Origin: Symsagittifera roscoffensis
Taxonomy: Eukaryota; Xenacoelomorpha; Acoela; Convolutidae
Direction: 5' to 3'
Length of the DNA: 64,000 bases
NCBI RefSeq assembly: GCF_963678635.1
Contig: NC_087064.1
Span: 43,461,159 to 43,525,158, forward strand
Shown here: positions 21,836 through 34,892 of the stretch, piece by piece
Numbering within the stretch: the stretch's first letter is position 1
Layout: each line of letters starts with the position of its first letter
Translations under genes and position numbers: made by a program
The notes under the pieces: generated by a model
What the model was told of the DNA's origin: nothing
Seen by the model: only the letters and a program-made list of their open reading frames with translations
Database searches by the model: none

Positions 21836-24686
21836 GCTAGAAATTCATGAATGAATTTTTAACAAATGCGGTTTTTAAGAGTTCGGAAGTGTTTTAAAAG
21901 TCAAGTCACATAATACTTTCAACCCATGTTGTTTTTTTGCAAAAAAAACTCGTTTGATATCTGCGCGCAGGTCAAAGTTTACTATCGAGCTCACTTTTTT
22001 GTCTTCTCTGCTAGTTTTTGTCTTCTTTTTTAGTTTTCTTTTCTCTTCCGCAGTTCCCTTTTCTTCTGCGAATTTGTGTATTTGCATTATTTCTCCATTT
22101 TTGGCCTATCTCAACTTTCTTTAAAAGAGCCGATGCTGAGGTTTTTCTTCAGACTGTCAATGTCTAGATTCAAAATCATTTGACTGCGCCACAGTGAACA
22201 GTGATGGACACTGGGGTGCAAAAAAAGTAACTAGAAATAAGAGAAGAAAAGATAGGCAGTTAAATTAAAACTATCTTTTCTATTCAACTAGAATTATGTC
22301 ACGAAGTCCAATGGCCTTCAAACAGACACACAAATGGCATGTATCTATTAAAGAAGTGAAGGTCAAATTAATGTAATTAAAACACAATTTATAACAGAGG
22401 GATTCTTTCGGTGGTTAAGATAGACGCAACTGCGCTTGCCCCCAAATAATTCGACAAAACAGCATGCAACTAATTTATATCTCATTTTCAGTTTCTTATT
22501 GATTCGCTCAGAGTTTTTGTCAATGTTTTCAAATTATTCAGTCAGATATTGAATAATTGTAGTGATTGTGCTACTTTCTGAACTAAGTTTCATTTTTGAC
22601 TTTCAATTTGCAATTACAAAAAGCAGTTACATTTTGGATGAGACTTGATGCAACTCTAAATTGTCATTGGGTTGTCCCATTCTCAAGTTCTAAGTCGATT
22701 AATTCCAGTTTCTTAAGAGAAAAATCAAGTTCCTGTCAGATACGGTATTGGAACAAAACACTAGCCAGTCCCCATATCCCAAAAGAGTCACTGCTTAGTA
22801 TTTGAGACCGGTCACAAAATTTAGCAGAGTAGATTTTCTATTGAAACCTGAAAATGACTGGATGATAACTTGATTATTTTTAAAAGGTCTGCGAGGAATG
22901 CACAATTTGAGAAAGAAACTAGGAATAAAAAGACGGGCCAATTTTTCCTCCACGTGACTCTTCTCAAAAGAAAAAACTTTTCAGTATTGATTAATTTCTC
23001 CTTCTCTGTTGTACAAACCTCCTGGTCGGCTCAATTTGCAAATTTTGGCAACAAAGACAGGGCGATAATAGTCGCTCTCAACGTGTTAGGGATAGGGAAG
23101 GTGCTACAATAAATCGAAAAATAATCTACCGATAAAATTTGCGTCACACACGATAAAATTTGCTGGTGCATTTCTTGAATTTTTGCAGGGGGCACAAAAA
23201 GAACAGCCGCACTCATCGAACAATCGGGCAAACTGAACTTCCTAAGCTTCAGTTGAAACGTTGAACAAATCTAATTTTTTTTTTCTGTGCTGAGGTCGTT
23301 TTTTTATGAAATAATGTTTTGTAATCCCCGTTAATTTAGACCTCTAATGGAAACTTCATGGATATATTTCTAAACATAGCGAAAAACGTATTCTGTCATG
23401 ATGATTAAATTTTATTTTTGGACTTTTTTAAAGAAATGAGAGTAGAAATGATACACTTGACGCTAATCAAACTGTCTTCCGAACCTTTCGTTTATTTTTA
23501 AACTGTTGAAATCCGACTTTTTTTCAAAAAAGATTTAAAAAGAATAGTTTTGATTGGTGAGGTAACTTTTTGAGTTCTCATGGCGCAGATCCGGCTTTGA
23601 CGTTTTTTTTTAAAAATAGATGGCTATATTAGGAAATCGGAGTACGCTGAAATCCCCCTCTCTTAAAAATTTCTTTTTTGTATAATTTTGTAATCATAAG
23701 CATATTTCAGGCTCTTTTTATTTTGACCACTTAAAATTGACAAGAACTTTGTCTTCGGGTTTTTTCCTTTTTTTCAACGCAAAATCAGGTGCCATATAAC
23801 AGTCATCAGAATTGGCCGAGTGATATATCTATCATATTCAAGCTACTTAGTTCGAAGGATAAAAAAAATTCCAAAATTTTTTTTCAGTATTGACCGGTTT
23901 GAAATTAAGCTTTTTAGTCTAATTTCAAGCGAGTAGGTGCTATAATAGCTTTTGTTTGAGCCGTGAAAAGATAATATTTAATCTGGGAAAGTTCGTTTTC
24001 GAAAGCTTCATTAAGACCTTCCTAGGTACCGAAAAAATTTGTAAAATTCAAAAAAAAATTGATTCTGTAAATGAAAATTTCTGCACTAGAAAAAATTTTT
24101 TTTTCTATGATTCATTTTTGTTTCATTCCTTCACAAAAAAACACAAAAATAAAAAACAGTCGTTTATCCTTGTTAATATTCATCTTTGTACTCTACATAT
24201 GCCATTCGGCTTACTGACCATTAGTAATCATTAGGAATAAAAAAGATTGCATACGGGAGCGCGGGTGGCTGAAGTAAATGTTCACAAGTTACTTTTGGGG
24301 GATGTCGCACTGGATAAACTCTCCCTTGTTTTCCAATCATTCCTGTTCGAAGTTGCCAATTTTAGCCTCCCATCTTGAGACCCCAAATTGATTATATGTC
24401 CGGTCCAATATCGACACCCATGATTACTACTTTTTTCTCAATTCTTATTCTTAATATCTGTTTTTACCGTTGTCATTTGATTCACATTTTGTTATTTGTA
24501 AATGAACGCAAATTTACACTGGTTTTCGAAGTATAAAAAATCGCTATTAATTTAATATTGTTAGAAATCACAGTTTACAATTGTAAAACGTCATTTCCTC
24601 AATTAAAATTGAAATAAAACAACTTATATTCCATTCATACTCCTTTGACTTTATTCGCGACAGTGTTTTGCAGCGTTTTTTGCAAA
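21836..24686. other. No gene seen
   Basis: About 2.9 kb of AT-rich sequence with short unsupported frames only. No domain, RNA or repeat could be established. Confidence 0.5.
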
Positions 24687-24816
24687 ATGAATATTTGCTC
24701 GTTTCGGATAATTAGTTTATTGATTGGTATGCTGACCTCCCTTCAGCTGTTGGAGTCGTCGAAAAAACCGGATGCGAGAAACGATTTGACATCGCGATTT
24801 GACACAAATCGAACAG
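24687..24816 (+). CDS. Candidate first exon encoding a signal peptide (possible exon 1 of the exchanger gene)
   Basis: AUG at 24687 opens 43 codons whose start (MNICSFRIISLLIGMLTSLQ) looks like a cleavable signal peptide: short polar head, then a hydrophobic core. A polar Ser/Lys/Asp/Arg stretch follows. The frame runs into a near-ideal splice donor, ACAG|GTAAGC, at 24816/24817, leaving phase 1. The first recognisable exchanger exon at 38205 has an acceptor that needs phase 1. Plant NCL proteins also begin with a signal peptide before the first conserved Cys-Glu region. The join would give 1593 coding nt in total, divisible by three. The link is inference across 13.4 kb; the exon could belong to another gene or be chance. 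Confidence 0.4.
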
Positions 24817-25758
24817 GTAAGCAAAGAAATGGCGAGGGGAGAACTCAGAAATCAAAACTTTGACAGGTCTTACTTTACTTCTTGAGCATATTTTGTCCCG
24901 CATGTAATGAAACATGAGTGACAACTTAGGGCTATAAGTTTTTAAGGTAGCATGGGAAATCAATTTGGTCAAACTAAGAAAAGCTTGATAAAATTTCCTA
25001 TTTAAAAAAAAAAAACGTCACCTTCTCGAAAAATTCTTGCCACACCACAGATTTAAACGAACAGTGCCCTCTCCACTTCAACCATACGAACTATTGGTTC
25101 TATTTAATTACTCTACACAAATTTTGTAAATATGCGAACCCTACTACTAAGCAGATAACAAAACACTGGTCGTGCATGGTTGGCAATAACTAATTCGTCA
25201 ATTTTTTATTAGCTAACTTCCAAGGCGACGGAAATTTCGTGTATTGGAGCAAAATTGAGGTTAATTTTTTCCTCCTGGAGCTCATTTCTGATTTATTATG
25301 GTCCGGTCAAAACATACCAGTTGAGTTGAAATAAATTTGAAAGTTCTACCAACCAATCCGTTTTTCGCTCAATTTGGCTGAACTGCCAAAAAATTCGGTC
25401 AGAATCTTTTCAGCTCCAGCTTGAAGCTATTTTCAGCTCGAGCTTGAAGCTATTTGACTACTAAAAGCCCATCAGAATCACGCATAACAGTATCAGTTCA
25501 TGATCATAAAATAACTTAAATGGATTCATTTCATTTGTTTGAGGAAAGACAACTTCGAGTTTTTAATTTTAGTCCACTGAAAATATTCAAGTTAATATAG
25601 AAAGGCCCGGTGGCTTTGGGCGCGGGGCACGAAATAAGGAGGCCAGATGAGGCGTCAAATAAGGAGGCAACGTTTGGTGTGTGAAGGTTACGGGAATCCC
25701 GAGATAGGTCTTTAAGCATGGTCAGAACTCTAAGTGAATTCCAGTTACAATAATTCCC

Positions 25759-25974
25759 TGTTTAGTGGAGACTGTTTAACTAGTTATGTAAATTTTGTTA
25801 AAAACACTTTTATAATGTAACTTGTGTAACATAGTCAAAGTCAACGTTATAGAGAGCGCTGGTTTTGCGGATCGCCTGTTGCGAACGTGTCCTTTGAGAA
25901 TTCAAACGTTATATTTCTCAACTGTTTTGTTAATTCTTCCTTATTTCTATACGGAGGTTAGAATTACTTCCACA
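25759..25974 (+). repeat. 5' LTR of degenerate Ty3 element, copy 1
   Basis: 216 bp beginning TGTTTAGTGGAGAC and ending ACTTCCACA. It aligns with LTRs at 28896-29112 and 34893-35100. It is followed at once by TGGCGCGCAGCCAGC, a primer-binding-site-like sequence. Confidence 0.8.
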
Positions 25975-28140
25975 TGGCGCGCAGCCAGCTACCGAGTGCT
26001 GGGTGTATTCTGGCTTGAACCACCTCAAAGAGCGCCGGTCCCTTGGGAAGACTCCGCTCAAAAGTTCCAGTTAGTGGTCCTTGCCAAGGAAGAGATTGCT
26101 ATGGAGGGTTTAAAAGACGTTAGTACTGCACCGAAAAAGGTTTATCCGACATAAGAAGAGCAGGCGGGTACCGAAGACGCACAAGCGCGGGTCGACAGAT
26201 AAGTTCGTAATGCAGATGCAATAAGAGTCCTGAGAGGAAGAAACTCGTTGCTCGGATGAAGAGAAACGGCTGTTCTGCGGAAACACGAGAGGAGAGCCAG
26301 ATAAACGGCTTATGTCGAAGATATTCTTATCGTTGATGAAACAAGGGCAAGGATACTTCTTTCAGCAAAATCCAAGAAAAAATTGTGGATATTATTTTTG
26401 CTGAGTTAAGGAAATTGGCAACAGATCCGTTCTTTCGGCAAACGAATGATACAAGCTGTAGTTTCATCCTGTTTGGACGTTAACAGCGAGATAATGAAGA
26501 AATTGAGCAGTTTTTTGGAGCTCTCAGTGAAATAGCCGAAGGCTAAGATTTTGGCCTCCAGGTGCAGTCGATCGTGAGAGATATTTTCGTTTTTATTATG
26601 AAGCATGAAGAGGTGGGAATAGAGCTTTGCATGGACACGATGAGCGCCTACGATGCCCTTCAGTTTGCGCTGGTGAGGGAAAAGAGAAAGATAATGTTCA
26701 AACGGATGAGTGGTGGCGTCTCAATGTTCGGACAGAGCAAACTTCACCAGGAGCGACAGAACGCAAATCAATACAATTGGCAAGGTTACATCAAAAGAGA
26801 ACCAGTGAATGACATTATACGGCAGAGATCAGACAAATCTCATAATTGTAGTAATTGATTGAAGCCGAAACATCGAGAGAATTTTTCAGCGAAGTACATC
26901 ATTTGTGACAATTGCAGTTGAAGGGGTCATTTTGCTAAGTATTGCAAGAAGGCTACTGTGAGCCAAACTGATGATTCGTATGACTTCAATCAATTCGAAA
27001 AAAACTTGATGCACAGGTTAGAAAGGCAAAAAGACGAGGAAGTATTTGGAGTGTTTGCCATAAAGACAGTGTGGGATCAGGCAGGAAAAGGAAATCGGAA
27101 TTTTTTAAGTGTGCGTATGGTCAGAAATTGGTGTGAAACTGAACTCCAGATTGTTTTTGCTAGCCCTGTATCTTTCACCTCTTAGAATAAGCTTCACGAA
27201 CTCAAAATTCAAGAGTGCTACCTACTAAACAAATCAGTCCCGAATGAAAATCGTGAGTGTTCTATAGCACAACAGACGACGTCATCAAAATCATAGGAGG
27301 AATTATTTTCAGATTTGAATCCGAGGGCTGGATCTCCGAGGGTGCGGAATTGTTCATTACCAAGGAAGGCCAGAGGAACATAATTGGAAACAACTTTTGC
27401 CCTCATTAGGGATTGAAGTGCGTCAGAAGCGAGTATCCCGAAGGGCGAAGATGTTGTCGGGAAGCAACAAGAGCAAAAGCAAACAGAGAACTCACCAATT
27501 CAACGTTAGTTCATCAATTGTAATTAGGGTGAATCTGAACAGTTGTTTGACAAAATTTCTGAAGTTTGAACTCACTTTAAGCAAACCTTATGTCCAATTT
27601 AAGTTGAGGGCAAGCGGGTTCCTATACCTGTCGTACCTATGGTTGAAGAGAAAAACGAAAATTTGTTCAAAATGTGACACATTAACAAGTTGGGAAAATT
27701 CACTCAGGATGGTTTCACTTTGCCTAGGGTTGTCACGGCTTAAAACAACGGACCAGTGAAATTGGCCTTAAACTCGGAATTGATCAGTAAACAGACATAA
27801 CAAAATCGTTATCAAACGCCAATCACAAACAATTTGGTCAATAATACGCATGTTTTCATATTAAATTGAGTAAAGAAACTTGTCGCCAATGCAGTTTTAG
27901 CTTTGTTGGAGGGATTATAACGTGTACATACCGCTTGAAAACTGTGTTCTACAGTTTGGGTGATACACTGAACGATTTTCAACGGGTATTGGATTCAATG
28001 TTGGGACATTTGCCTGGAGTGCACGTTTATCTGGATGATATCTTAATTGCAACCAGAGGGTCTGAAAAACGCCCTTGGTGGGATTTCAGAACCATTCTAA
28101 TTGTACCAAACAAAAAATATTGCTGTCAATTAGAGTAGAC
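25975..28140 (+). pseudogene. Degenerate Ty3/gypsy gag-pro-RT, copy 1
   Basis: Frameshifted remnants follow the LTR. Gag N-terminal similarity is visible in EPPQRAPVPWEDSAQKFQL (about 26020-26080), which aligns with the gag of the young element at 50104. A zinc knuckle is degraded by a stop (about 26905-26950, ..GHFAKYCKKATV). A protease-side stretch runs to ASPVSF (about 27170). Reverse transcriptase includes YLDDILIATRGS (about 28027). Gag tail and protease share one open frame here (26958-27185), with no stop between them. The copy is truncated after the reverse transcriptase. Confidence 0.75.
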
Positions 28141-28895
28141 GCACATTCTTCGTCAAAAAACAGAGTGGCTTTACCCCGTGGAAAAGAAGATCGAATCTAT
28201 CGTTAACATAAAGAATTCAGAAAATTTTGCCAATCTTTGGTCACTAATCAGGTCAATTAACCAATTGATTCTATTTTTTCCAAATGTAACCGCAGCAAAA
28301 GAATCGTTTTAAAATTTAATGGAGAAAAATTTAAGGTTTCAATAAGGTTTTAACCTGGAAAAGATATGTGAAAACAGTCGGTAAGTTTGTTCAAAACCAA
28401 CACTTCGATTTTGAAAAAATCAAACAAGATTAAATTTCTAAGCTTCAAAAAACAAGGGTTGCTTTCTGATTTATTATCTTCAAAAAATACCAGTTGAGTT
28501 GAAATTAAGTTGAAGTTCTTACCAAACAACCCATTTTTTCCGATCATTTCGGCTGAACTGCCAAAACGTTCGATCAGAATTTTTTCAGCTTGAGCTTGAA
28601 GCTATTTGGCGACTACTAGTCTGTCAGTGTCACGTATAACAGTATCAGTTCATGATTTTATAATAACTTGAATATTTTAAACGGATTAAAAATGAAGACT
28701 CGAAAACCTCCCTCCCCTTAACAAATAAAAAGACTCCGTTTTAGAAAAACCCGGTTGAAATGGGCGCGGACTACCATATAATGAGGCTAAATGAGGCAGT
28801 ATTTGCGCGTTTGGTGTGTGTAGGTCTCAGAAATCCCGATATCAGTCTTTAAGCAAGGTCAAAAACCTAAATGAATTCCACTTGCAATATTTCTT

Positions 28896-29112
28896 TGTGT
28901 AGCGGAGACTGTTTAACTGGTTATGTTAATCAAGTTAGAAACAATTTTAAGTTTGGTACTTATGTAACATAGTCAAAATCATTGTTAAGAAGAGCGTTAG
29001 TTGAGCAGATTGCGAGTGGCGAGCGTGTCTTTTGAGAATTTAAACGTTATATTTCTCAACTTTTTTGTTAAGTCTTACGTGTTTCTAGACGGATGCAAGA
29101 AATACTTACACA
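28896..29112 (+). repeat. 5' LTR of degenerate Ty3 element, copy 2
   Basis: 217 bp, TGTGTAGCGGAGAC to AATACTTACACA, followed by TGGTGCAGCCAGC (primer-binding site). The last LTR base plus the first two bases of the primer-binding site spell ATG, as in copy 1 and in the young element at 50104. Confidence 0.8.
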
Positions 29113-31260
29113 TGGTGCAGCCAGCTACCGATTCAAGCTACCATGGTACCGTGGGATAAATGTATACTGGCATGAACCACCCCGGGAACCGTCGGTCCCT
29201 TGGGAAGACAGGGCTCAAAAGTTTCAGTTAGTGGTCTTGCCGAGAAAGAGATCGATATGGAGGATTTATTAGACGCTAGTACCACTCCGAAAAAAATTGT
29301 CCGACCTTAGAAGAGCCGGCGTGTACCGAAGACCAACAGGCTCGAGCGGACAGAGTAGCTCGTAATGCAGATGCGATAAGAGTCTGGATAGGAAAATTTC
29401 GTCACTCGGCTGATGAGAAATGGCAGTTCCGCGGAAGCACGAGAGGAGAGGCAGATAAACGAATCAAGTCGAGGGTACTCTTATCGTTTTTTAAAAAAGG
29501 TTTATTTCTTCAGAAAAAAAAAGCAAAAAAATTATATTTGGATATTCCTTCTACCGAGAAATCGAATTGGAAACAGTTGCGTTAATTATCCTGTTTGGAC
29601 GTAAGCAGCGAGATAATGATGGATTTCAGCAATTTTTGGAGCTCTCAGTGACATAGCCAGGGCTATGATTTTGGCCTCAAGGTAGAATCGATCGTTAGCA
29701 ACACTTTCACATTATTTATCAAGCATGAAGAGGTCCAAAAACAGCTTTGCATGAATATGATGAGCCCCAACGATGCAATTCAATTTGCAGTGGTGACAAA
29801 AACGAGAGAGATAATGTACAAACGAGTTAGTGATGGCGTCTCAAAGCGCGGACGGAACAAGTTTCACCAGGGGCGACAGAACGCCATTGGAAATAATCAG
29901 CAAGGTTACATCAACTGAGAACCAGTGAATGAAATTATAAGGCAAGGATCAGAGAAATTTCAAAATTGTAGTAATTGGTTAAAGCCGAACCATCGGGAGA
30001 ATTTTTCAGCAAAGATTATCATTTGTGTCAATTGCAATGGAAGGTGTCATTTTGCTAAGTATTGCAAGAAGGCTACGGTGAACCAAATTAACGATTCGTA
30101 TGGCTGCAATCGAAACAAAAGGAATCCAGAGGTTAGAAAGGCAAAAAACTGAGGAAATGTTTTGAGCATTTGCCATAAGACAGGCAGGAAAAGAAAACCG
30201 GAAGTTGCTGAACGTGCGTATGGGCAGAAACCGGTGGGAAACTGAATTCCGGATTGATTGTGCTCGCCCTGTTGCCTTCATTTCTGTGAAGAATGTTCAC
30301 GGGCTATTTTTCCATTTCCCCCTATTTGCAATATTTAACTAGAAGAGTTACTGTTCACTTTGTCCGATTATTGACATGCGGACTAATTAAAATGTGCCAA
30401 ACACATTTGGTCTCCGAATTTAACCTGGTAAAACCACTCGTTACATCATAAAATTGATGGTCGTGGGAGGTGTATGGGGGAAGGAAAAAGAGCCGTTTCA
30501 CGAACTCAAAATTAAAGATCGCTACCCAAAATTAAAGATCGAGTACTCATCAATTCAACGTTAGTACATCGTTTGTATTTTGGATGAATTGATCAGTTGT
30601 TTTACCGCAAAGGTTTGCTCAAAGTTTGTGAATTCCGAATACATTTTAATCAACCGTTACATCCAATACATTTTGAGTGCAAACGGGTTCTGTACATCTC
30701 TTACCTAGGGTTAAGATGAGCGAAAATTTGCTGAAAGAGGTTCACATTCTTGAGGTGGGAAAAAGCACAGAGGATTGTTTCATTTTGCCTACGGTTGTCA
30801 CGGCAAAACAGGACGGATCAGTGACATTGGCCTAAACTCAAAATTGATCAAAAAACAAATATTTCAAAATTGTTATCAAATGCCGAACATGAATGAGTTG
30901 GTCGATAATGAAGCATTGGGTATAAAATTGCCATGCAAATGCACCAATATGTTTTTCAAATACTGATTTGAAATACGCTCATTCTCAAATTAAACTGAAA
31001 AATACGCATATTCTCAAATAAAACTAGTCGCCAATGCAGTTTTAGCATTGTTAAGGGGGAGAATAACGTGTGCATACCGCTTCAAAACGATGTTCTACGC
31101 TTTGGCAGATATGCCGAACGAGTTTCAGCGGGTAATGGATTCCATGTTGGAACGTTTGCCGGGGGTGGATGTTTAACCACAGGGTCTGAAGAACGCCATG
31201 GGCGGGAAACTAGAACCGTTCTAATTGTACAAAGCAAAAATAACGCTGAAGTCAAATAGA
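29113..31260 (+). pseudogene. Degenerate Ty3/gypsy gag-pro-RT, copy 2
   Basis: Gag similarity starts near 29170 (WHEPPREPSVPWED). A complete CCHC zinc knuckle, CVNCNGRCHFAKYC, sits near 30028-30070. A protease-side block parallels copy 1 (30180-30300). Reverse-transcriptase fragments include QMPNMNELVDNEAL (about 30880) and the region around a lost YxDD box (31050-31200), where a deletion removed the catalytic motif. Multiple frameshifts make it non-functional. Confidence 0.7.
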
Positions 31261-31414
31261 ATAAGTGTACAACCTTCGTCAAAGAAGTAGAGCGGCTGGG
31301 CTTTCGGAAAAACCCAAAGAAAAACCGGAAAGACTGTCGATACTCAATCACTAATCGGTTCAAAAAACCAATAGATCCGATTTATTCCTAATCAAGCTGC
31401 AACACGGAAGCTTA

Positions 31415-32000
31415 ATGAAGAAGCAATCAAAGCTTGATTGGGGTTCTGATCATGGAAAGGCTTTCGTAAAAATGAAAAAAACTTTCTCCAAAAACACCAA
31501 TTCGATGTTGAAAAAAAAAGTTAAAGTGCGACCTATCAAAACAAGGTTTGGAGCTGCCTTGGAAAAACTCCAAACCGATGACTGGAAAGCTACTTTTTTG
31601 TGCTTCGAGGTTCTTGATTGAGGCTGGGCTAAAATATAGCATTAACGAAGTAGAATTATTAGCGGTCATTTGGGCTGTGACTCATTATCGGAAATACTCA
31701 ATTAGAGATCCGTTCAAGATTGTTACTGATCATAAGGCCCTATTATCATGTTTGTCAGAAGAGATGAATGCTAAAACAACACAAACGCGGCTAGTGCGCT
31801 GGGTTGATCGCTTGTTGCTTTTCGACTACGAAAAAGATTATATCCCGGGGAAAAAGCTGGGACTAGTTGACTAATTATCCAAGCACCTCGTTGGGTTGCT
31901 CCGATAGTGTGGGAATCGGATAATTCTTTTGCTGTGGCGCAATTCAATAATTTAATAGGATACTACAACCGTCGGTGTTCTGTAACACTGGAACGCGTAA
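31415..32000 (+). pseudogene. Degenerate Ty3 RNase H
   Basis: 31548-31874 stays open for 108 codons and aligns with the RNase H of the young element: NEVELLAVIWAVTHYRKYS (the Glu-containing helix), VTDHKALLSCLS (catalytic Asp) and RLVRWVDRLLLFDYEKDYIPGK. The first catalytic Asp region is displaced by a frameshift. A TAA ends the frame at the position where the young element encodes a Leu-Leu-Ser-Arg stretch. Confidence 0.75.
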
Positions 32001-32199
32001 CCGGGTTAGTTACTTAATGAGTAAAATAAAATTGGAACGAGAATTACGTCATCGCGAGGAATGTGCAGCAAAAAAATTCATCGACCCGTTTAACAATTGT
32101 CATTCGATCAAAATGTGTACATCAAATCACTCGTGTACAGACCAAAGCTCAAATTGTAAGTTATTGGATCCATTGACAATTAGCGGCAATAAGCTTTAA

Positions 32200-33480
32200 T
32201 GCAGAATTTTTTGCAATTCTAATAAAGGCCGCTGAAACTCTCAATTCTATTGTCGAAGCTTTACTTGCTCAAATTGAAGTTCAAATTAGAATTTTGGGTC
32301 TCTATTTTAATCATTACCAGGACAAGTTTCATACGTCTTATGGAATTCTCTTTCTCGAGCTTAGAGCACCAGCTATGATGCGGCTGCACCATGGACGTAC
32401 GGGCATGTTCAAGATGCGAGATTTCGCGAACAACTATTTCTGGTGGCAACCTATGAATAGCTAGATTCAACTAAAAGCGGCTAATTGCAACGAGTGTTTA
32501 GAATTGGGTAAGAATTTTAAGTCAATAGTTCCGTAAGGAGACGTTACTAAACTGAATCTCTTAGAAGAACCTAACCAACAGCCGCAATTGGATTTTTCAG
32601 TTCTGCTACCGCGAGTGTGAGGCGCTAAAAAATACTTGCTTGTTTGCATCGATAGACTTTTAAAGTTTCCTTCGTTACAGATCGTTACAAGAACAAGAGC
32701 TAGCGTGATAGAGGAATTTCTTGAAAACTACATCGCAATGCACGCTATCCCAAGTGCCATTCGTTCAGACCAGGGGTCGAGTTTCATGCAAAATCGTACC
32801 ACATACTCCTTTCAGAAACCACGGCCGGCGCTAAAATTGCACTAAATGAGATTTCATTCACAATTTGAAAGCCAATCCAGCAATCAATGGGATGTTTGCC
32901 AATTGAGGCTCATTTTGGTCGTAAACCAAATGAATCTGGCATACGGTCGCAAAAAGTGCTTTTTCCAGAAATTTATCTTGCAGAAATGTTTTGTATTCTC
33001 TAGATTGAAATAAGATGATGTTCCCGGCACGAGTTATGCAGGAATACACGAGTCCGAAGGACCACACTACTATGGGCCTGTACAATCGGGTATAGCATCC
33101 ACTGGCGGAATCAACGCCATTACCGAGCGGAGAATCTAGCAGTTCGACGAATAGGGCGCTACTCCTTACTGCTCAACAGAAAAGTCATCATATGTTTTGG
33201 AAAAATCAAGATCGGTAGAAATCGAGCGATACTGTGAACTTTGTAAGGAGAGAGTAATACGGGATTCAGATCATACCGTTATGTTGGGTTCAGGAAAGGT
33301 GGTACATAAATCTGATATTTCGTTCACTTTAGCTGGTTTCGACTCAGAGTCTTCAGCGACGCTGGATAAATCTTCACCGCCACCGCCTACAGATTTCCGT
33401 AAGGAAGCGGTTTTGAAAGCACCGCAGAAATTCCTACAGGATCAACCCCACGACAACCATTGTGCGATGTAACGGGAACA
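32200..33480 (+). pseudogene. Degenerate Ty3 integrase and C-terminal region
   Basis: 32330-32520 encodes a degraded HHCC zinc-binding region (..FWWQPMNS, then CNECLELGK). 32636-32780 encodes LVCIDRLLKFPSLQIV and IRSDQGSSF, the integrase core around the second catalytic Asp. After a gap, 33197-33400 encodes DSDHTVMLGSGKVVHKSDIS, matching the conserved C-terminal block of the young element near 54895-54960. Frameshifts separate the parts. Confidence 0.7.
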
Positions 33481-34780
33481 GTCAACAATCCATTTAATTT
33501 GACAGTTCATCTGAATGTTTGATGTCCATGGACAGCCCGACGGTTAATCGCGATGCGATCAGCTTGTTGCCTAAGGCCTGCGACAACCAGTCACCAAGAG
33601 AACCGCCTAGTGTAGTAGAGGACAGGACAGCCAAAAAGCCGCCAACTGATATCATCGTGCCTGATTCAAGTTCAAAAATTAATACTGTGATACGAATGGA
33701 TACAGAGATTCCGGGAAAACAATCAACCCAGTAGAAGTAGTCCGGGTGCAAGTAGTCCATTAGTTCAAAGCCCTGAGCCGGACTACCGCAAGCAGCCAGG
33801 AGCCAGGAACCTAATGCACTACCGCAATCAGCCTCAGGCATGTCGGGTGTTTAAAATGTCAGCACGAGGGAGAGCTTAGGTGGGGGAGCTCAGGTCTCAG
33901 GTGGGGGAGCAGATACCATCGAAGAAAGTGTCAATGAGCCCGAAAAATATCCCAAGCCCAAAGAAACGTATGGCTGAAGATACTTCTTTCGATAGAGATA
34001 TGTGTCGTTTCTATTGGGGCGACGATTACGTTCAAGACGATATTAATGGCCTGGGCGCGAACGTGTCGGGGCTCTTTGCAGATGTCCTTGACAAATCAAG
34101 TCGGATTATACAACACGCCAATGGTTGACCATCGGTGGTCGATGCCTTTGGTAGCAACGTGGACGGAATCCGAATCCAAACTTTGTACCAGGGGCACGGA
34201 TCAGAAATAGACGCAAGAATCCGGCGCCTGGAAAACTGGTTGACGTTGCACAAGCAGGAATACAGCGGACGAGGGAGGCTCTCGGTTAAGCGGCCATGCA
34301 TTAGTTTAAAAAGTTAGCGGCCGAAGTCGTTGTGTCATGCCGGATTAGTAGCACCCAAAATACTTGTCCATCCAAAGACACGCAAGAGTATCAACCGACA
34401 GTTTCTTCAGCAGTGGGCAGTGGTGAATCAAGCTCAGGTCCATCACTAGAATAAGCAGGACTGACGGTGGATTACCAGTCACTCACACAGCCGGCGGTAA
34501 TCACGGACAATTCGACACTTCGCGACTTTGGCGCGAAACAGCTAGAGAATGTGGACGATGAAAAAATGATTTCCGACTAAGCCGACATCAGTGGTGACTT
34601 CAGTGGCGCAATGGCCACCGATGATTTGGACATCGCGGATGAAATGTCGGCCATCAGTAAGACTGAGGAGGACCACCGACAGTTATAGGAAGAATTGGAA
34701 AACTTGAGACAGGCAAATTTGTGATGCCAACGGAGTATGATACCATTGGGGGCCGCCTAGAGAGGGAAAAAATAGTCGAG
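33481..34780 (+). pseudogene. Ser/Thr/Pro-rich tail region of the degenerate Ty3 element
   Basis: Sequence between the integrase C-terminal block and the 3' LTR, less AT-rich than its surroundings. Short frames rich in Ser, Pro, Asp and Glu (for example 33519-33734 and 33880-34128) occupy it. The young element has a similarly placed low-complexity tail, but I see no clear residue-level alignment. No transmembrane or envelope-like feature was found. Confidence 0.45.
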
Positions 34781-34884
34781 TGGAATTTAAAACTTTAGTT
34801 AATAAAACTGTAAACTGATTATTGACTGATTGGATGCTTAGTGCAGAAACTTGATGGTTCTTATTATGTTCTTGATTTAATTGA

Positions 34885-34892
34885 AAGGGGAA
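34885..34892 (+). other. Polypurine tract before the 3' LTR
   Basis: AAAGGGGAA directly precedes the LTR start TGTAGTGCAGAC at 34893, the expected place for the primer of plus-strand DNA synthesis. Confidence 0.6.

Larger units (their letters stand above)
25285..28462 (+). repeat. First copy of an ancient tandem duplication (flank plus 5' part of a Ty3 element)
   Basis: From TTTCTGATTTATTAT at 25285 the sequence parallels that from 28463: about 470 bp of shared non-element flank (ACCAGTTGAGTTGAA, GCTTGAAGCTATTT, AACAGTATCAGTTCATGAT, GTTTGGTGTGTG), then LTR, gag, protease and part of reverse transcriptase. Because the flank is shared too, this is a duplication of the locus rather than two insertions. 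Copy 1 stops in the reverse-transcriptase/RNase H connection, where copy 2 begins. Confidence 0.8.

Noticed and set aside
33494-33841. 115-codon minus-strand frame
   Set aside because: Antisense to the Ser/Pro-rich tail of the degenerate Ty3 element; no domain.
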